Assembly (NCBI GenBank): GCA_026018925.1
Contig: JAKSZU010000002.1
Location: 92,948,975 to 93,012,974 of the forward strand
Source: Tupaia tana
Taxonomy: Eukaryota > Chordata > Mammalia > Scandentia > Tupaiidae
Reading direction: 5' to 3'
Length of the DNA: 64,000 bases
The position numbers and the translations under genes were made by a program. The notes below the pieces were generated by a model. The model saw nothing but the letters and a program-made list of their open reading frames with translations, did no database searches and was not told the DNA's origin. Numbering within the stretch: the first letter of the stretch is position 1; every line of letters begins with the position of its first letter. Shown here piece by piece: positions 10,461 to 21,781 of the stretch.

Positions 10461-10665
10461 AATATTATCTCATTTCATCTTCACAGCAATCCTATTATGT
10501 AAGTACTATCATCAGATGATGCCAGGGTTCAATTAGGTAATCTAGGTTCAATTTCAATGTGCTTCCATATTATCTCATTTAATCCTCACAGCAAAGCTAT
10601 TATGTAGGAACTATTATTAGATGATATGGGGTTCAATTAGGTAATGCTAATTTCAACGTGGCTCA
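10461..10665 (+). repeat. 105-bp tandem duplication inside a MIR-like sequence
   Basis: 10462-10566 and 10567-10665 are direct repeats (atattatctcattt…cacagca…ctattatgtag…ggttcaattaggtaat), about 80% alike by eye. The unit contains the MIR phrase 'atctcatttaatcctcacag'. Confidence 0.75.
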
Positions 10666-11651
10666 GAGCACTATACCTCCCAAACAGGGTATAACAGACA
10701 CAGCTATTTCTTCCAAAACAACAGTCCAAACACAATCTCATTCCCTCCATCCCTCTTCCACAGTTCACTGCACTCTCATGTTTGTATCTGGATACACACA
10801 CTCATTCATCTTTTCTCTTATCTGTGTTCTTATCACCACGAGTCCCGAAGTAGCTATGCAGGCCACCATCCCTCTTCGGCCCATCAAAATCATTCATAGT
10901 ATTCATACCATACTCCCCCACCCATGTGTACGGCAGACACAACTAATCCACCCAGCCCTCTAATCCAGCAAACCCACACTTTACTCCGAAACTGTCAACA
11001 CACCACTCCAAGCAACTTCTACCATCAACTCGAGCTGGCACATGAAATGGAGAGAACTTTGCTTTCCTGGGAAGCAATCGGCAAGAACTTTTTGTAGTCA
11101 CCAAATACTTAGGTCACCCAGCAGAGTGTCATATACAATTTGGTGTCTAATAAATATTTGAAATGCTCAAAATAATAAATGCCTTGTCTTAATTATATTC
11201 TTGAACAGACCTAACACATAATTCAGTGAAATTTAAGTGTGTAATCCTAAGTCATGTCTGGGAATTACATTTTCATGAACATAAATTACTAACATTGCCC
11301 TGCCGAAAGGAAGCTATGAGGTGCTCTTAAAAACCTTCGTCTCCATTTGTTTTTAAGCTCTCACCACTTCAGTTTTTGGACTTTAATTGAAAACTGAATA
11401 ATTTCTTCAGAACTAAAGACACAAAGACCTACCCACTATGTATCTACTCTATTCCCCTCCCTCCCACTAAACCTTCTTTGGCCAGTTTCACCCTGAGTCC
11501 TGCCAGTGAAGAAAGTCATCTCAGAATTCTCCTGAGGAAAGTGGAGAACAGCAGAGGTAGAGGAAGACCAAAATGCACTGTAACAGTCCTGCTCAAGTTT
11601 TGTCACTGCATCGTTCACCTTTTCTTAGCCCAGAACAAGACAGTCATCCAC
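10666..11651. other. Unassigned intron sequence
   Basis: No repeat or gene recognised. The stretch 10740-10980 is C-rich and pyrimidine-biased on the plus strand. Confidence 0.45.
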
Positions 11652-11660
11652 TTCTTTTTT

Positions 11661-11900
11661 TGAAAGAGAGATTTTTTTACTATAGGAAGTGTACACTCAC
11701 CAGACAGAGAGACAGAAAGCAATAAATCAGCCCCCCAGAGGGGATGACCACTCTACAATCCCTTCTTCATTCTCCTCTCAGGATTTTGGGCACACATGTA
11801 TATGCACCCAGGTGAGTTTCTAGCCACTGGGCCCAGGACTCAACCATGGTTGGCCATGTGGAAGTCAAGCGACGTAACCACTACACTCTCTGCTGGTCCC
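11661..11900 (-). mobile_element. SINE, family A
   Basis: Inverted copy ending 'ctctctgctggtccc'. Imperfect TSD tccacttctt (upstream) and tccatctacttctt (downstream). Confidence 0.85.
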
Positions 11901-12139
11901 TCCATCTACTTCTTACACTGAGAACATGGCAGCAGTAAAATTACTACCCATACTCTTCTCTCTTCTCTCTGGGTCACCTCCCCCAGACACCAATTCAAGT
12001 ACCAGCCCTTGTATTCCAACTTCCCACCATTCAGCAGTGACCCAGTTTAGGGCACCACTAAGAATTATCTCCAATCCAGTGTTTTCCTTTCTGCTTTGCT
12101 ACCACTTTCAGGGCTTATCCTTTCTTCCTAAAAAGATGT

Positions 12140-13208
12140 GGCCAGTTATACAATTTGAAAGGAGGGAAACTGGAGATATTCTGCTCAGACTTCACCCTCC
12201 AGATCCCAAGATCTAGACAGGATCAGAATCATCCTCAATTCCCGTGGAATTTGCTGCACAAAGGGAGAAAAATGGAACTGCAGAGAGATTGCAGATCACC
12301 TCCTCCTGCATGCATCTGAACACTCAGATTTTACTCCAAGAAATCAGGAAAAAAAGTATAATCCATCAGATGACCAGACACCACTTCAGGCACATGAAAT
12401 ATGAGAAGCCAAGAAAATACCTCTCCCCCAAGGAAAAAGAATAACTCCTCATCATCCACAGACAGTACAATGGAACTCATGGAAATGTCAGATAAAGAAT
12501 TTAGAATATTCATAGGGACAAAGCTAACAGAGATGCAAAGGAAGAAAGACAACAAACTCCAGAAGATGCAGAAAAGAGACAATGAACTCCAGGCGGTGAG
12601 GAAATTCTTGCACAATTTTAAAGAGAAAATACACACCATAAAAAAGAATCAAATGAAACTGTTAGGAATGAAGGCTGTAATACAGGAAATCAAAACATCC
12701 CTTGAAAGTATTAAAAGTAGATTAGATCATGTGGAAGATCAAATCTCAGATGTAGAAAACAGAACCTCTGACCTAGAAAATTCACCAAAAAGAACCCCCC
12801 CCCCCAGAAAAGTGACTAAGATACAAGAAATACTAAATACCATTATATGCCCAAACATCCAGATAATTGGTATCCCAGAAGGTGGAGAAAATAATGAGGG
12901 CATCGATAATGTATTCCATAAAATTCTGAAAGAAAACTTTCCAAACCTAGAGAGGCATTCAAATACCCAGCTCCAGGAAATACAAAGGACCCCAAATAAA
13001 ATTAATGCAATAAGATCTTCTCCAAGGCACATCATAGCTAGATTGACCAAAACCACAGACAAAGACAAGATACTAAAATTGGCAAGAGAGAAAAACGTCA
13101 AGTTACTTACAAAGGCTATCCTATCAGGTTAACATCGGACCTTTCATTGGAAACAATGCAAGCAAAGAAAGAATGGGAAAATATATTCAAAGTGTTAAGT
13201 GAATGTAT
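12140..13208 (+). mobile_element. L1/HAL1 fragment with 5' UTR and ORF1, lacking a 3' end
   Basis: About 230 bp of L1-like 5' UTR leads into ORF1. The homology stops at 13198-13208 ('caaagtgttaagt'), about 130 bp before the ORF1 end, with no ORF2, 3' UTR or A tail. L1 copies usually lose their 5' end instead. Confidence 0.75.
12370..13195 (+). pseudogene. Broken L1 ORF1
   Basis: Homologous to the ORF1 at 3239, starting with the same atgacc/tag motif at 12370. A one-base shift just before 12401 breaks the start. The frame is then open from 12401 to 13132 (coiled coil, then NIQIIGIPEGGE and ENFPNLERHSN of the RRM). It shifts again near 13093 (gagaaaaacgtcaag). A C8 run in 'agaaccccccccccag' around 12796 is an insertion relative to the other copy. 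It cannot encode a full ORF1p. Confidence 0.8.
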
Positions 13209-13284
13209 ATAGTTAACTAGGGCAAAGTTTTCCTAAAAATTTACTTAAATTTTATTCTTCATCTCAATTTCATACCTTAAAATA

Positions 13285-13335
13285 GGGGATTGTTGGAAAA
13301 GTCATGATGCGTTTTTGCATAGAAAAACAACCCAA
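13285..13335 (+). mobile_element. Palindromic mariner-type miniature element, 51-bp deleted form
   Basis: 'ggggattgttggaaaagtca', 'tgcgtttttgcatagaaaaa' and then 'caacccaa', flanked by TA on both sides (13283-13284 and 13336-13337). Most of the right arm is deleted compared with 16424-16492. Confidence 0.65.
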
Positions 13336-13582
13336 TATTTTTTCCTTATTCAGTCTCTTCTATTTCTTTCTTTCATCAAATGAAAACACATTTTTAACAT
13401 AAAAAAAAGCCTCTAGACAAGATCCTACCACTTCTGACCCATGAATTATCTACCTCTTGCCCTGGAATTAATCAGTTCTACCCTCAACTATGCCCTCTCA
13501 TCCACCTCTCTTTTCAACCACAGAAATTTTGGAAAAGGTGGGAACACTTTCTGATTATGTCTTCTTTTCTTTTTTCAGTATG

Positions 13583-13796
13583 TTTTCTTATTTCTTCTGC
13601 CAGAGACAGAGAGACAGGCATCCCCAACAGGGTTCTTCACGCCATGACCCACGTCCAGTCTCAGCTGACTCAGATCACAGGCATGCTTGTGCATTCAGTG
13701 TGCTCCAGGAGTTCCCAGGATGCAAACCCAGGACCTTCCCCATGTGGGAATTGCCCATCCTGCACCCCACCCTGCACCACCAGCCCACTGATTACA
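13583..13796 (-). mobile_element. SINE relic, strongly diverged
   Basis: 'gccagagacagagagacagg', 'gtgcattcagtgtgctcc', 'ccatgtgggaattgccca' and 'caccaccagcccact' keep the order of an inverted family C copy. Confidence 0.5.
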
Positions 13797-15555
13797 TTTT
13801 CTCACCATCCATTTATTCCTTAAAACTTGCTTTTGTTCCCAACACGCAACTTAAAATCATTCACTTAAGGGTCACCAGGGTTCTTTCCTCCATCTTCATC
13901 TTCTCTGACCTTCAAGGATATTTGGTAACTCTGAAATCTTATTTCTTGGAACTTTTTCTTTGCCTGGCTGCTGAGGCATGTCGCTGTCTTCAATCTACCC
14001 ACCTCTGACTGCTCCTGTCTCTCCTTTCACTGAATTATTTCCTCCTCCCAAACTTCTGTCATCAAGTTTGTTCTTTCTATGAGCTCTCTCTTGGGTATTT
14101 CATGTGTTTCTAGAACTACAAATATCGTCTGCCTCTATGAAAACAATGCCTTACACTCTCTATAAACTCAGCTACAATTTCAAAACTATATACTAGACAT
14201 CTCCACCTGGCTGTGTCCCCAAACTCACATCCAAAGCAGAATGAAACATCTTTTCAGAAAACACATACACAAATCCCTGTTTCCTTCACATGACTGACTG
14301 CCACGCCCAGCCATTAGCTCTTTCCTCCGGCACACCCTTCTCTTCTCTACTATGTGAAGCAACTGTTCCCCCAAATGCCAAATGTGTCATCAGAGGTGGG
14401 ACATTTGTGAATGGACATCTGTACAGCTCTGGAAATAAAAGGTAACAGTACCAGGCACAGGATCACTCACAAGAAGCACTATTTACAAACCACATTGAAT
14501 TCCTTATGTAAACAAGAAATAAAAACTCTTCCAGCCTCTTGTACTTTTAATATTATATGTTACCCTTCTGAAACCTCTGAATCTCCTCCAGTGTCTCCTT
14601 TCCTCTTCTTTACCACCCCCATTCATTCACGTTTCACATACAGCAAATAATCAATAAATAATAAATTAGCAGGGGGGAAATATCATTGGGGAAACACTAG
14701 CTCCAGCAGAATAAAACCCTCTCAAAGGAACATAAAGGAATGACAGTAACCCAGCCCAAATTCTTACGGGATCTGATTTCTGTTTCCACCACAGCCCTTC
14801 AGTGAGTCACTAGGACAGTGACTCATTTGGAATTAGGAGAGGAGCAGCACATGTTTAATTTGGAGTTTAAAGAATCAGTGTGTTCACTTTTAACTTCGCC
14901 CAATCACTGATTCACAATCAAACCCCAAGATATGTTTCTCCACATCTGAAAACTAACAAGCAATGCTTAGGTTTGGGGACTGCTTGAAAGGCAAACGCCG
15001 AAGTGCAGGAGGAGCCTTGACTTGGCTGCCATGAATCATCACAGACTTGCAAGGGCATGCCACTTGCTCTCTGGCTTTCCAGTACTCGGCTGAGCACAGT
15101 TTGTGAGATACTAACGGACAGTTGTTCCCTGTTTATAAAGTGCTGAGACTCACCTGTAGTGAAGGATGAACAGGAAGTGTACATTCCAGGACCCTATCCA
15201 CATCTAGAGGGGGGATATGGATCTGCATTCTTAATATGCACAACTCACACTTTGAGAAACACAGCAATAGAATTTAGTTTTGAAAAGATCTATGAAACTC
15301 TTAGCCCTGCCCCATTTCTTATGCAGAACCATTCGTCCATAAAGAGCAACTCCACCTTGAGCTGAAATAAGAAACCTGTACAAATATGCAAGTAAGCATT
15401 TTAAAACTCCTTAGTTAGCCTTTTTTTTTCTTCCACATCAGTAGAATCAACAATTGCAAATATAGCCTAGTTCTTACACTCAGTTCTCCATATGTTAGCA
15501 AAGTTTCCTAGAGTATAATGGAAATAGCATACAATGGAACTACAAATTTTGGGAC
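13797..15555. other. Unassigned intron sequence
   Basis: No repeat or exon recognised. It is pyrimidine-rich on the plus strand between 13840 and 14360. The longest frames do not match CD109. Confidence 0.45.
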
Positions 15556-15615
15556 CTGAGATCTGTTTCCAACAAGCAATCTGACCTTGGGTAAGTCCTC
15601 AAACTCCACACCTGT
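15556..15615 (-). mobile_element. MIR fragment
   Basis: 'gatctgtttcc' and 'ctgaccttgggtaagtcctc' match inverted MIR. It ends in a G-rich run (15617-15634). Confidence 0.5.
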
Positions 15616-15883
15616 GGGGGGGCGGGGGGGGGGGACACCACACCTCACCTCCACCTCCTTGGCCACAAATTAGGTGACTGAACTGGCTTATCTTTTAAAC
15701 CCTAAAACAAGTTCAAAGTAAATTAAGAGGAGATCTGGCATTTTATTTTGCACTTTTTTATCTTGCACTTCTTAGATCCAAATTAGATTTCAGTAGATCT
15801 AGGTCTAACTATTGCAAGCAAATGTAAAAAATTATTTAGAGGAAGATGACTACACAGTACTACATCAATACCCCAAAATAAAG

Positions 15884-15893
15884 CCCCCCCCCA

Positions 15894-15962
<69 letters not shown>
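15884..15962. repeat. Compound microsatellite A(n)/(TA)n/(TG)n
   Basis: C and A runs, then (at)8, then about 18 tg units directly before the inverted repeat at 15961. Confidence 0.9.
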
Positions 15963-15964
<2 letters not shown>

Positions 15965-16018
15965 TCTACTGCCTGAAAGAGAGTGATATCTAGAATTCTC
16001 TTTCAGGCAGTAGAATAC
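15961..16018. repeat. Perfect 22-bp inverted repeat with 14-nt spacer
   Basis: The left arm 15961-15982 (gtattctactgcctgaaaga + ga) and right arm 15997-16018 are exact reverse complements. The spacer is gtgatatctagaat. Confidence 0.95.
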
Positions 16019-16049
16019 CTTATGGTCTCTGAACTTGAACTAACTTCAA

Positions 16050-16205
16050 GTTCAGGCTTCACCACTTACTTATTGGATTAACTCATAAAAATTAATTGTT
16101 CTCTCTTAGCCTGTTTCCTCATCTTCAAAATGAAAATAGTAGTGCCTACTTCATAAGGTTGTTGAAATTAAACTTCATGCATAAAGTCTCTGGCATTATG
16201 CAAAA
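16050..16205 (-). mobile_element. MIR relic
   Basis: 'gtttcctcatcttcaaaatg', 'agtgcctacttcataaggtt' and 'gttgaaattaaac' are inverted MIR core. Confidence 0.75.
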
Positions 16206-16329
16206 ATTCCATATTTAACATGCTAAGTTTTTCCATTTGTTTGTAGTGATGTGTATTTTATAAGGTTCCCAGGTCAGGATCATTCCAATATAGATTGCCT
16301 TTGACAGGAATTGTTGCTATGCTATGATC

Positions 16330-16640
16330 TTTTAATAACAATAGCTACCATTTCCTTTAACAGTTACTATGTGCTAACTACTTTAAATATGTGAGCTCTT
16401 TTCATTCTCACAGTTGCCATATATTGGGTTGTCAGAAAAGTCAGGACGCATTTTTGCATAGAAAAATACGTCATGATTTTCCAAGGACCTAATAATTGTC
16501 TGAGGCAGAAACCACTATTTTTCAGGTGATAAAACTGAAGCCTAGTGAGATCATGTCTTCCTACAGCTACCCAACCAGGAAGTGGAATGGCTTGCACCTG
16601 CATCCAGATAGCCTGGCTCTAGAACCCAAGCACATCGTGA
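16330..16640 (+). mobile_element. MIR relic split by a miniature transposon
   Basis: Left part 'cagttactatgtgctaacta' and 'cattctcacagttgcc'; right part 'tcaggtgataaaactgaagc'. The 69-bp palindrome at 16424-16492 sits between them. Confidence 0.7.
16424..16492. mobile_element. Palindromic 69-bp mariner-type miniature element
   Basis: The left arm 'ttgggttgtcagaaaagtca' and the reverse complement of the right arm 'ttaggtccttggaaaatcat' align almost throughout. The centre is 'tttttgcatagaaaaa'. TA flanks both ends (16422-16423 and 16493-16494). It resembles MADE1-type elements in design but not in sequence. Confidence 0.75.
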
Positions 16641-17305
16641 TTACACTGTGGTCCTTTACCCTCAGGCACCACCTACCTGTTCACAAATATCACACACAAT
16701 AGCAAAGACATGTGAATGAAGAGCCTACACCCTTTAAAAATAATTCTCACATAACTACAGGTCCAGACTGAGTTCTACTGGCAAAGCTGCCTGTGAAAAC
16801 CTGCCCTGGAAGATCTGCCTACACATTATATTAATTAATCTTCTTTCATAAAAACCAAGGGACTGATTTTGATCTATGAGGCATGAAACATATTCAGGAG
16901 CTTTGTTTTAAACAGACAGCCATCCTAACTGAACTGGATCTTTTTTTTTAAGTTTTTCGGCTAACATCTCAATTTTTTTAAATGTCCCACTCTTACACGG
17001 AAATGGAAAATGAAATGCCCCATAGTCAAAGTGAGAGAGTTAATAAAAGGCTAAGCAGATTGTTAATTCTTAAAAAAAGATAGAAGGTGACCATTCCATT
17101 AACTCTCCAAGATTTTAGGGCAAAAAGAAAAAGGAAGTTATTAAAGGATATAGATATACTTATAGAGCACATCTCTTCTCACAGCCCCAAGGGGAAGGTG
17201 GGCATGTGATGATGACAGATACATTCAGTATCTCACTCTCACCAGGAAAGAAGCATTGATACGCCTTTATAGAACTCCACAAAGTTTAGTAGAAATGCTT
17301 ATTCG
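16641..17305. other. Unassigned intron sequence
   Basis: No repeat or exon recognised. Confidence 0.45.
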
Positions 17306-17577
17306 AGGGCCAACCCCATCGCCTAATGGTTAAAGGAATCAGATCCCACATGGTAACCACAACTAGAATGCCAGCCCCAGTGGCTTGAAAAACATGCCAG
17401 GCACATGCGCATGGATACCCAAAATCCTGACAGGATGGAGAAATGGAGAGGCACTGTGGCATAACTGTGCTCTGTTGGGGGATGCTTTCTTTCTCTCTTT
17501 CTCGGTCTCCCTCTCTCTTTCTGTCTCTCTCTAGCAAGCACACTCGCTCCCTCCAGCAATTAAAAAAAAATAAAAAT
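17306..17577 (+). mobile_element. SINE, family C
   Basis: Head 'gggccaaccccatcgcctaa', body 'cttgaaaaacatgccaggc', 'atcctgacaggatggag', tail 'ctccagcaatt' plus A. Confidence 0.8.
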
Positions 17578-17703
17578 ATATACATTTTTTCTAAAGAATA
17601 TTGTTCACAAAAATATATATATCAATAAATGTAGAATTAATACTTTTAAAAAAAAGAATAACTATAATGCAACCAATACTACTGGTCTCAAAAATGGAAA
17701 TGT

Positions 17704-17966
17704 TGGGTCAGCAGGTGGCATGGAAGTTTAGAGTGCTGGATACTATATGCCCAACTCTACAGTTTGAGTCCCAGACCTGACAGCTTGAAAATTATGCTGA
17801 CCATGTGTGCATACATGCCTAAAATCTCAAAAACAAAATGGAGGAGAAGGGATCGTGGCGTGGCCATCCCCCCCTGGGGGTTGATTCCCCACTTGCCCTC
17901 TCTTTCTGTTTCTCTCCAGTGAGTGTAGGCATCCTATAGCAAAAACAAAACAAAATAAAGTTATAA
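17704..17966 (+). mobile_element. SINE, family A, diverged
   Basis: Head 'tgggtcagcaggtggcatgg', ending 'catcctatagcaaaaac' plus A-rich tail. Confidence 0.8.
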
Positions 17967-18258
17967 AAGAATGGAAACGTAAGTAAAATTTCTGCCGTAC
18001 CTATCAAACATATAAACAAACTCTTCTTCAAGAAAAAGCCATACTTTTCTGCCTTTATCAAAAGAATTCTACAATTTGAATGCTACTACTATTTCTGATC
18101 CACATTAAGCCATAAACATACTCTAGTTACCGAAACATTCCTCTACCTTAGAAATTTCTAAGACATCCAGGACGGCTGGAAACAAGTCACTCAATAACAA
18201 TCCCCCTCCTTACCTAGCTCTGCTAGAAGATAAATCTTTATTAAAAATCAATTGTTTT

Positions 18259-18524
18259 AGAACCAGCAGATGGTGTAATGGTTATGTCACTGGACTACCA
18301 CATAGTTGACCACAATTTGAGTCCCAGACCCAGCAGCTTAAGACTCACTCCAGGCACGTGTGCCTGCATGCCCAAAATCCCGAGAGGAGTATGGAGAAGG
18401 GAATGCAGCGTGGCCATCCCCCCAGGGCGGTGATTTCTCGCTTTCCATATCTCTGTCTCTCTCTCTGTCCCTCTGGCAAAAGCACACACCCTATAGCAAA
18501 AAAATCTCTCAAAACAAAAAACAA
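18259..18524 (+). mobile_element. SINE, family A
   Basis: Head 'agaaccagcagatggtgtaa', ending 'accctatagcaaaaaaatct'. CpGs mostly lost. Confidence 0.85.
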
Positions 18525-18949
18525 CCTTTTCTTGGAGGCCCTTATAAGAAATGATGAAATGAGCATCTAAAATGCATTTATTTTATAAAATAAAGGAAAT
18601 GGGTTTTTGTGTGTGTGTGTGTTTATGTGGTGGAGAAAGAAACAAAACAAAATACGAATTCTACGAAGATCCACATCTCACTGATTTAGAAGCCTTCGTT
18701 TATCTATATATTGTTACAACTGGAGAAGTCAGATAAAGTAAAGGATGTGAGGACAAGGAGGGAGAAATGTCTTGATCTGAAGCCCTAACATTTCAGGAAG
18801 CATCTGCTCTGAGAACAATAACTCACTGCCCCCGATAAGTAGAATAACATTCTCTTTTGACAGAGGGAGCATGCTCCCAGCAATGGCATTTTCAATGAAA
18901 CTTTAGGTTGACAAGAGTCAAAAACAACCCATGAAAGAAGTAGCATTCT

Positions 18950-19085
18950 CTCTGTTTCCTTTTCTTTTTCTTTCTTTCTTTCAGTTTTTCATTTTTTTAT
19001 TATTATTATTATTACCAAACAGCGCATGTGCTCCCACTGTAGGTCAGCTATGTGGAATTCAACTCCTTTAAGCACCAGGTTATAA
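18950..19085 (-). mobile_element. Possible SINE remnant with T-rich tail
   Basis: CTTT and ATT runs, then 'cgcatgtgctcccactgtag' and 'gctatgtggaattcaactcc', reminiscent of an internally deleted inverted SINE. Confidence 0.35.
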
Positions 19086-19639
19086 GGAGGGCTGGCTGCT
19101 CCCACTTTTCTTTTCAAAGATTCATTCTGCTCCCAGAATGGTGTTTTCTGACCTAGTCTTGAGAACTGAAGGCTTCCCAGGACCATATGAGGCACTCTCC
19201 TCTCAAAAGGCAATTTTTAAATAAAGTTAAAAATCAAGTCACAACAACATGTACCCCCAGTGCAAGTACTATTTGTTACAGAAAAGAGAAAGAAGAGACA
19301 GATAAAGGAGACTGCAGAAAAGACAATAACAGGAGAAACTCTAGAATGAGCATGTACATGTCCAAAATCCAACTGTTGATCAAAATCTTCCATGCTATGC
19401 TGCACCTCTGCACTGCTGTAAAATCGCCACACGGGTAGAGCCAAAACTATAAATTCTTAAAGAATAAACAGGGAATGTGGAACTTCCTTTGGTATTATCT
19501 CCTGTGCTTCAGTATTTTCTTTAGCTACTATCAGAAAACCAGGACTCATTCATTTCCAGAAATAAGAGTTCAATCATGAAAGTTGAGGTGTGCCTTCACG
19601 TAAAAAGGAAATGATGCTTTCTTCATCTTCTTTTTCAGC

Positions 19640-20110
19640 CTTATTTTTACTAATAGTATTGGTAGATGGTGTGTATTCAGTGCTTAATAGGTACTACAGG
19701 TTTTAACTTTATAATTGCCCTGGGAAGTCAATTTTTTTTTTGAGAGGTTTTTGCTAAAAGGCGTGTGCACTCACCAGAAAGACAGAGAGAGATAGAGACA
19801 GAAAGTAAGAACTCACTGCCCCAAGGGGATGGCCACACCACAATTCCTTCTCCTCCATTCTCCTCTCAGGATCTTGGGCACACATGCACATGTGCCCAGC
19901 ATGAGTTTAAGTCACCAGGTCCAGGGCTCAAACCACGGTCAACTACATGGGAGTCCAGTGACATAGCCATTACACTAACTGCTGGTCCTAGAAGTCAATT
20001 TTTAACTCCATTTTACAGATGAGGAAACTGAGGCTCAGAGCAGTTAAGCAACCTGTCTAAGATCACCCAACCACTAGCAGAGTAGTACTAAGAATCAAAC
20101 TCAGCTATCA
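19640..20110 (+). mobile_element. MIR relic split by a SINE
   Basis: 'gtgcttaataggtactacag' before and 'cattttacagatgaggaaac' after the family A insertion at 19737-19989. Confidence 0.75.
19737..19989 (-). mobile_element. SINE, family A
   Basis: Inverted copy ending 'ctgctggtccta'. TSD gaagtcaattttt at 19724-19736 and 19991-20003. Confidence 0.9.
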
Positions 20111-20953
20111 AGAGCTAACCTACAGTTCTTCTCCAGGAAAAGAAGGCCTCCTACTGCCCTGGCATTACTCCTGTGAGAAACAAGTGGGCTGGTCCCTGTA
20201 CACACCACATCTTCCTGACTCCTGTCCCAAATTTACCCACCCAGTCAGTCAACTTCCAGTGGAGAAAGAACCACAGATGTGTGTAAACTTTATAGTGTTA
20301 ATTTCTCTATGCTAGTGAAGGACAAACATTTATCAAATGAGCTATTATGGAAGCCCATCCACCAGGAACCTCATCTACCCTTATTTCTGTGCCCTTAAAT
20401 TATTTTTTTAAAAAGATATCTCAATATTCTAGGAATTTATGCCTTGATTTCTAGCTTCTGACCACACATATTTCTAGTTAACTGTGTTTATATGTGCATA
20501 ATAGAATTACGGGTGATTTTCTTTCTTTCATTTCTGCCAGTGTTTATCAAGTTGTACCTACTGAGTATGTATTGCTCTTGCAATTAGAAAAAAATATACA
20601 ATAAATGTTTATTTTAATGAAAAAAATTGTAAGTATTTATGCATTTACCCTCCCCCCCCAAAAAAAACTGAAAAACAAGTACTGAAAAAGCAATGAAAAA
20701 GAAGTCATTCACTAGACCAATTTAATCCTGAGCCAGATTAGAATACAAACTTGAGACAAGAGATGCTGGCTGTCTTACAGATGGCTCCCACTTCATGCTA
20801 CTTTACTTTCTTTTTCCCCCTATTCATTAATAATTAAGAAATAGTGCTTAAATTGGGTTTTAACTACAGTGTAGCTTTTTCTTTCCTTCCCACAGGCCTA
20901 TTTAGTGAAATCCTTTGCACCCAGAAAATATAATTTTGTGTCACACGTGGCCT
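20111..20953. other. Unassigned intron sequence
   Basis: No repeat or exon recognised. A C8/A8 run at about 20651-20666. Confidence 0.4.
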
Positions 20954-21228
20954 CTTTTTTAAGTTTTATTTTTCTTTTTTGTTTTGTTTTGCTTTTCAGA
21001 TTTTTTGCCATAGGGCATGTGTGCTCACTGGGAGAGAAAGACAGAGACAGAGTAACGGTAAATGAGAAATCACTCCCCAGAGGGGTGGCCATATGCAATC
21101 CCTTCTCCTCCATTTTCCTGTTGGGATTTTGGGCACACAGATGCACCCAGTGTGTTTTTCAGGCCACTGCTGAGTCTGGGATTCGAACCCAGAGTTGACC
21201 ATGTGGCCACCACGCCACCTGCTGACCC
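20954..21228 (-). mobile_element. SINE, family A/B intermediate
   Basis: T-rich tail, 'ttttgccatagggcatgtgt', then head remnant 'caccacgccacctgctgacc'. It lies only 380 bp from CD109 exon 2 on the intron side. Confidence 0.8.
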
Positions 21229-21608
21229 CCACAGACAGGCTTTTAAATATGGCCATGTCTTCTCCTGGGGCACACACTGGCCTGCATTTCCCAGCCTCCT
21301 TTGCCATCTGAACATGAGCAGCAGTGAAGGGAACCATTTCTGGGTGGAGCCATTGACAGTATCCCAAGTCAGAAACTCCACAGTCTTCCCTTGCAGTCTC
21401 CGGAGCCACAAAAAGGGGAGGAACCTGAGTCTCTGAATGTCTACTTGGAGGAGCACCCAGAAACACCATTTTGGACATTACATGAGTGAAAATAAAAAGC
21501 ATATCATGTAAATCACTGCAAATTTGGGGTTTCGCTACTTGACACATGGTTTATTAACATATTCCAATTACTACTGTGGAAAGTAGGATTCTGCACTGGT
21601 TTTCTTAC

Positions 21609-21781
21609 CTTTTTCAAAGACTCCTTCTGCTGCCAGGACAGAAACAGTAAGGTTTGATGCCATCTTCAACACCTCCGCCTTCACAGTGATCTGGGAGGGG
21701 CCATGTTCCAGAAGCTCCACCCCAATGGTCACATTTCCTCCGGGCCTGATGATCCCAGGGGCTGTCACCAGAAACCTGGGC
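21609..21781 (-). CDS. CD109: CD109 exon 2 (start of the first macroglobulin domain)
   Basis: This is the second coding exon, 173 nt, on the minus strand. The acceptor AG is at 21783-21782 after a pyrimidine-rich stretch (gggctttcttt). The donor GT is at 21608-21607, in the good context gtaagaaa. The 57 complete codons start PRFLVTAPGIIRPGGNVT, the start of the mature CD109 chain and its first macroglobulin-like (MG1) domain. Two N-glycosylation sequons are visible, NVT and NLT. The frame is phase 2 at the start and leaves one base at the end. From memory the human protein has Cys where this exon encodes Gly in 'ELLEHGPSQ', which should be checked by alignment. No stop or frameshift is present, so the gene looks functional as far as it is visible. 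Later exons would lie at lower coordinates; I recognise none in the remaining 21.6 kb. Confidence 0.95.

Larger units (their letters stand above)
1..21608 (-). other. CD109: CD109 intron 2 (partial)
   Basis: Everything below the exon 2 donor belongs to intron 2, unless a later exon was missed. I looked for the continuation of the macroglobulin domain on the minus strand and found no candidate exon. The intron holds a HAL1-like element, a broken L1 ORF1 fragment, MIR relics, a hAT relic, mariner miniature elements and about a dozen SINEs, each listed separately. Confidence 0.7.

Noticed and set aside
1-21608. CD109 exon 3
   Set aside because: I scanned the minus strand for the expected continuation of the macroglobulin domain and saw none. 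A small diverged exon could still be missed without a search tool.
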